The translations under genes were made by a program, and so were the position numbers. A stretch of 64,000 nt of DNA from Triatoma infestans (Eukaryota; Arthropoda; Insecta; Hemiptera; Reduviidae): assembly GCA_011037195.1 (NCBI GenBank), contig JAAEAF010014502.1, forward strand, positions 152,715 to 216,714. Reading direction: 5' to 3'. The number at the start of each line of letters is the position of its first letter. Positions within the stretch are counted from its first letter, which is position 1. Positions 63,326 to 64,000 of the stretch are shown in pieces. The notes under the pieces were generated by a model that did no database searches, had not been told where the DNA came from, and was given only the letters and a program-made list of their open reading frames with translations.

Positions 63326-64000
63326 AATACCCAGAAGGGTTTTGGATAGCATAGGGCTTAGTCCCTCCCCACAGGCAATAAAAAAAAATTCTACTAGAGG
63401 AAAACTGCAATTCTTGCTGAAGTTTATGTAGGCCAATGGATGTCAAACAAATTTGGAGAAAATTAGTTTTATTGGAAGTACGATATTATTAACCAGTTTT
63501 TTTCGGTTTTCTGCGAAATACAGTTTCTTGAGGTACCAGGAAACTATATTTTTATTAGAGCCCGTTGATAGAAATCTAGATATATGATAAAGACCTTTCT
63601 TTGAAACTTTTCCCGTGTAAATTAAATTCTGAGAGGTTCTGTAAGGATGGGAAATCATGTTACCGTAAAAACAATATTAAATACAACTAATCATTGATTA
63701 AAATTGTAAGTTTGAAGGAGGTTTATTAATTATAATTATGTAAATTGCAGTCAGAGAAAAAACGTATGAATGTTTCGTACCAGATTTTTACTTTCTGTCT
63801 TGGGTGCGAATGGGACAGGCATATCTCAAAAACGAAAAATTGGAGAATTTTCATTTTATATTTTGTTAAAATGCCACCAAGAGACCTGGAAATAAGTTTT
63901 TCGTAAAAATCGTTCAACCGGAAGAGCCTCTTTACTGAATGTTTTTTTTTGTGATTTTTCTCGAAAACGGCTCCAACGATTTTTGTACTTAGTAAGAGGA
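63326..64000 (-). mobile_element. HINE-like sequence running off the window
   Basis: A minus-strand 5' end (complement of tctggtacgaaacattcat) lies near 63749-63788. After it another family segment runs to the window edge, where cttagtaagagga begins a 3' hairpin. 63326-63740 contains weaker family-like blocks (ggaaaactgcaattcttg). Confidence 0.45.

Overview
This window is eukaryotic, AT-rich and dominated by repeats. It most likely comes from an arthropod, probably an insect. The evidence is the mixture of mobile elements: a Jockey-clade LINE, RNase H-bearing R1/LOA/I-like LINEs, RTE-like LINEs, a Ty3/gypsy LTR element, a Penelope-like element (PLE) with a GIY-YIG endonuclease, a PIF/Harbinger DNA transposon and tRNA-derived SINEs. 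The species cannot be read from the sequence. I see no convincing host gene; one possible terminal exon lies at 22918-23031 (minus strand). The window reads as intergenic or giant-intron DNA.

Layout. 1-9.7 kb: PLE-derived elements carrying hammerhead-ribozyme-like motifs, a PIF/Harbinger remnant (2931-3684), a 58-bp minisatellite (5416-5873) and a long copy of a Helentron/HINE-like repeat (6946-8762). 9.7-11 kb: tandem array of a short LTR family. 11.8-18.3 kb: HINE-like copies with nested SINE and LINE insertions. 18.3-20.8 kb: a solo LTR and two hammerhead-bearing elements with 12-bp target duplications. 22-30 kb: HINE-like copies, a second short-LTR tandem and a 5'-truncated LINE with a 13-bp target duplication. 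33-34.6 kb: two solo LTRs, one split by a hammerhead inverted-repeat element. 35820-40133: a nearly complete Jockey LINE. 40.5-42.6 kb: SINE plus the 3' part of a PLE. 44-49 kb: decayed Jockey and RNase H LINE pieces. 49-51.9 kb: LTR-like repeats and a second hammerhead/SINE composite. 53-54.4 kb: RNase H LINE. 56.2 kb: solo LTR. 57300-61851: an internally deleted gypsy element, GC-rich in a very AT-rich surrounding. 62-63.3 kb: RTE-like LINE and SINE.

The most interesting signal is a dispersed set of about 15 minimal type-I hammerhead-like motifs (CTGANGA core, helix II hairpin, GAAA, NUH cleavage triplet, short stem I). Nine keep every core element. They sit in PLE terminal repeats, and five loci carry two copies head-to-head as an inverted repeat, several with clear target-site duplications. 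Minimal hammerheads are known in PLE terminal repeats; the small inverted-pair, apparently non-autonomous form here (about 0.3-0.85 kb, some with a shared internal cargo) is what deserves follow-up.

How the parts may work together (inference): the PLE could supply reverse transcriptase and endonuclease for the hammerhead cassettes, and LINEs could supply machinery for the SINEs. Every element in the window except perhaps the Jockey LINE is visibly defective.
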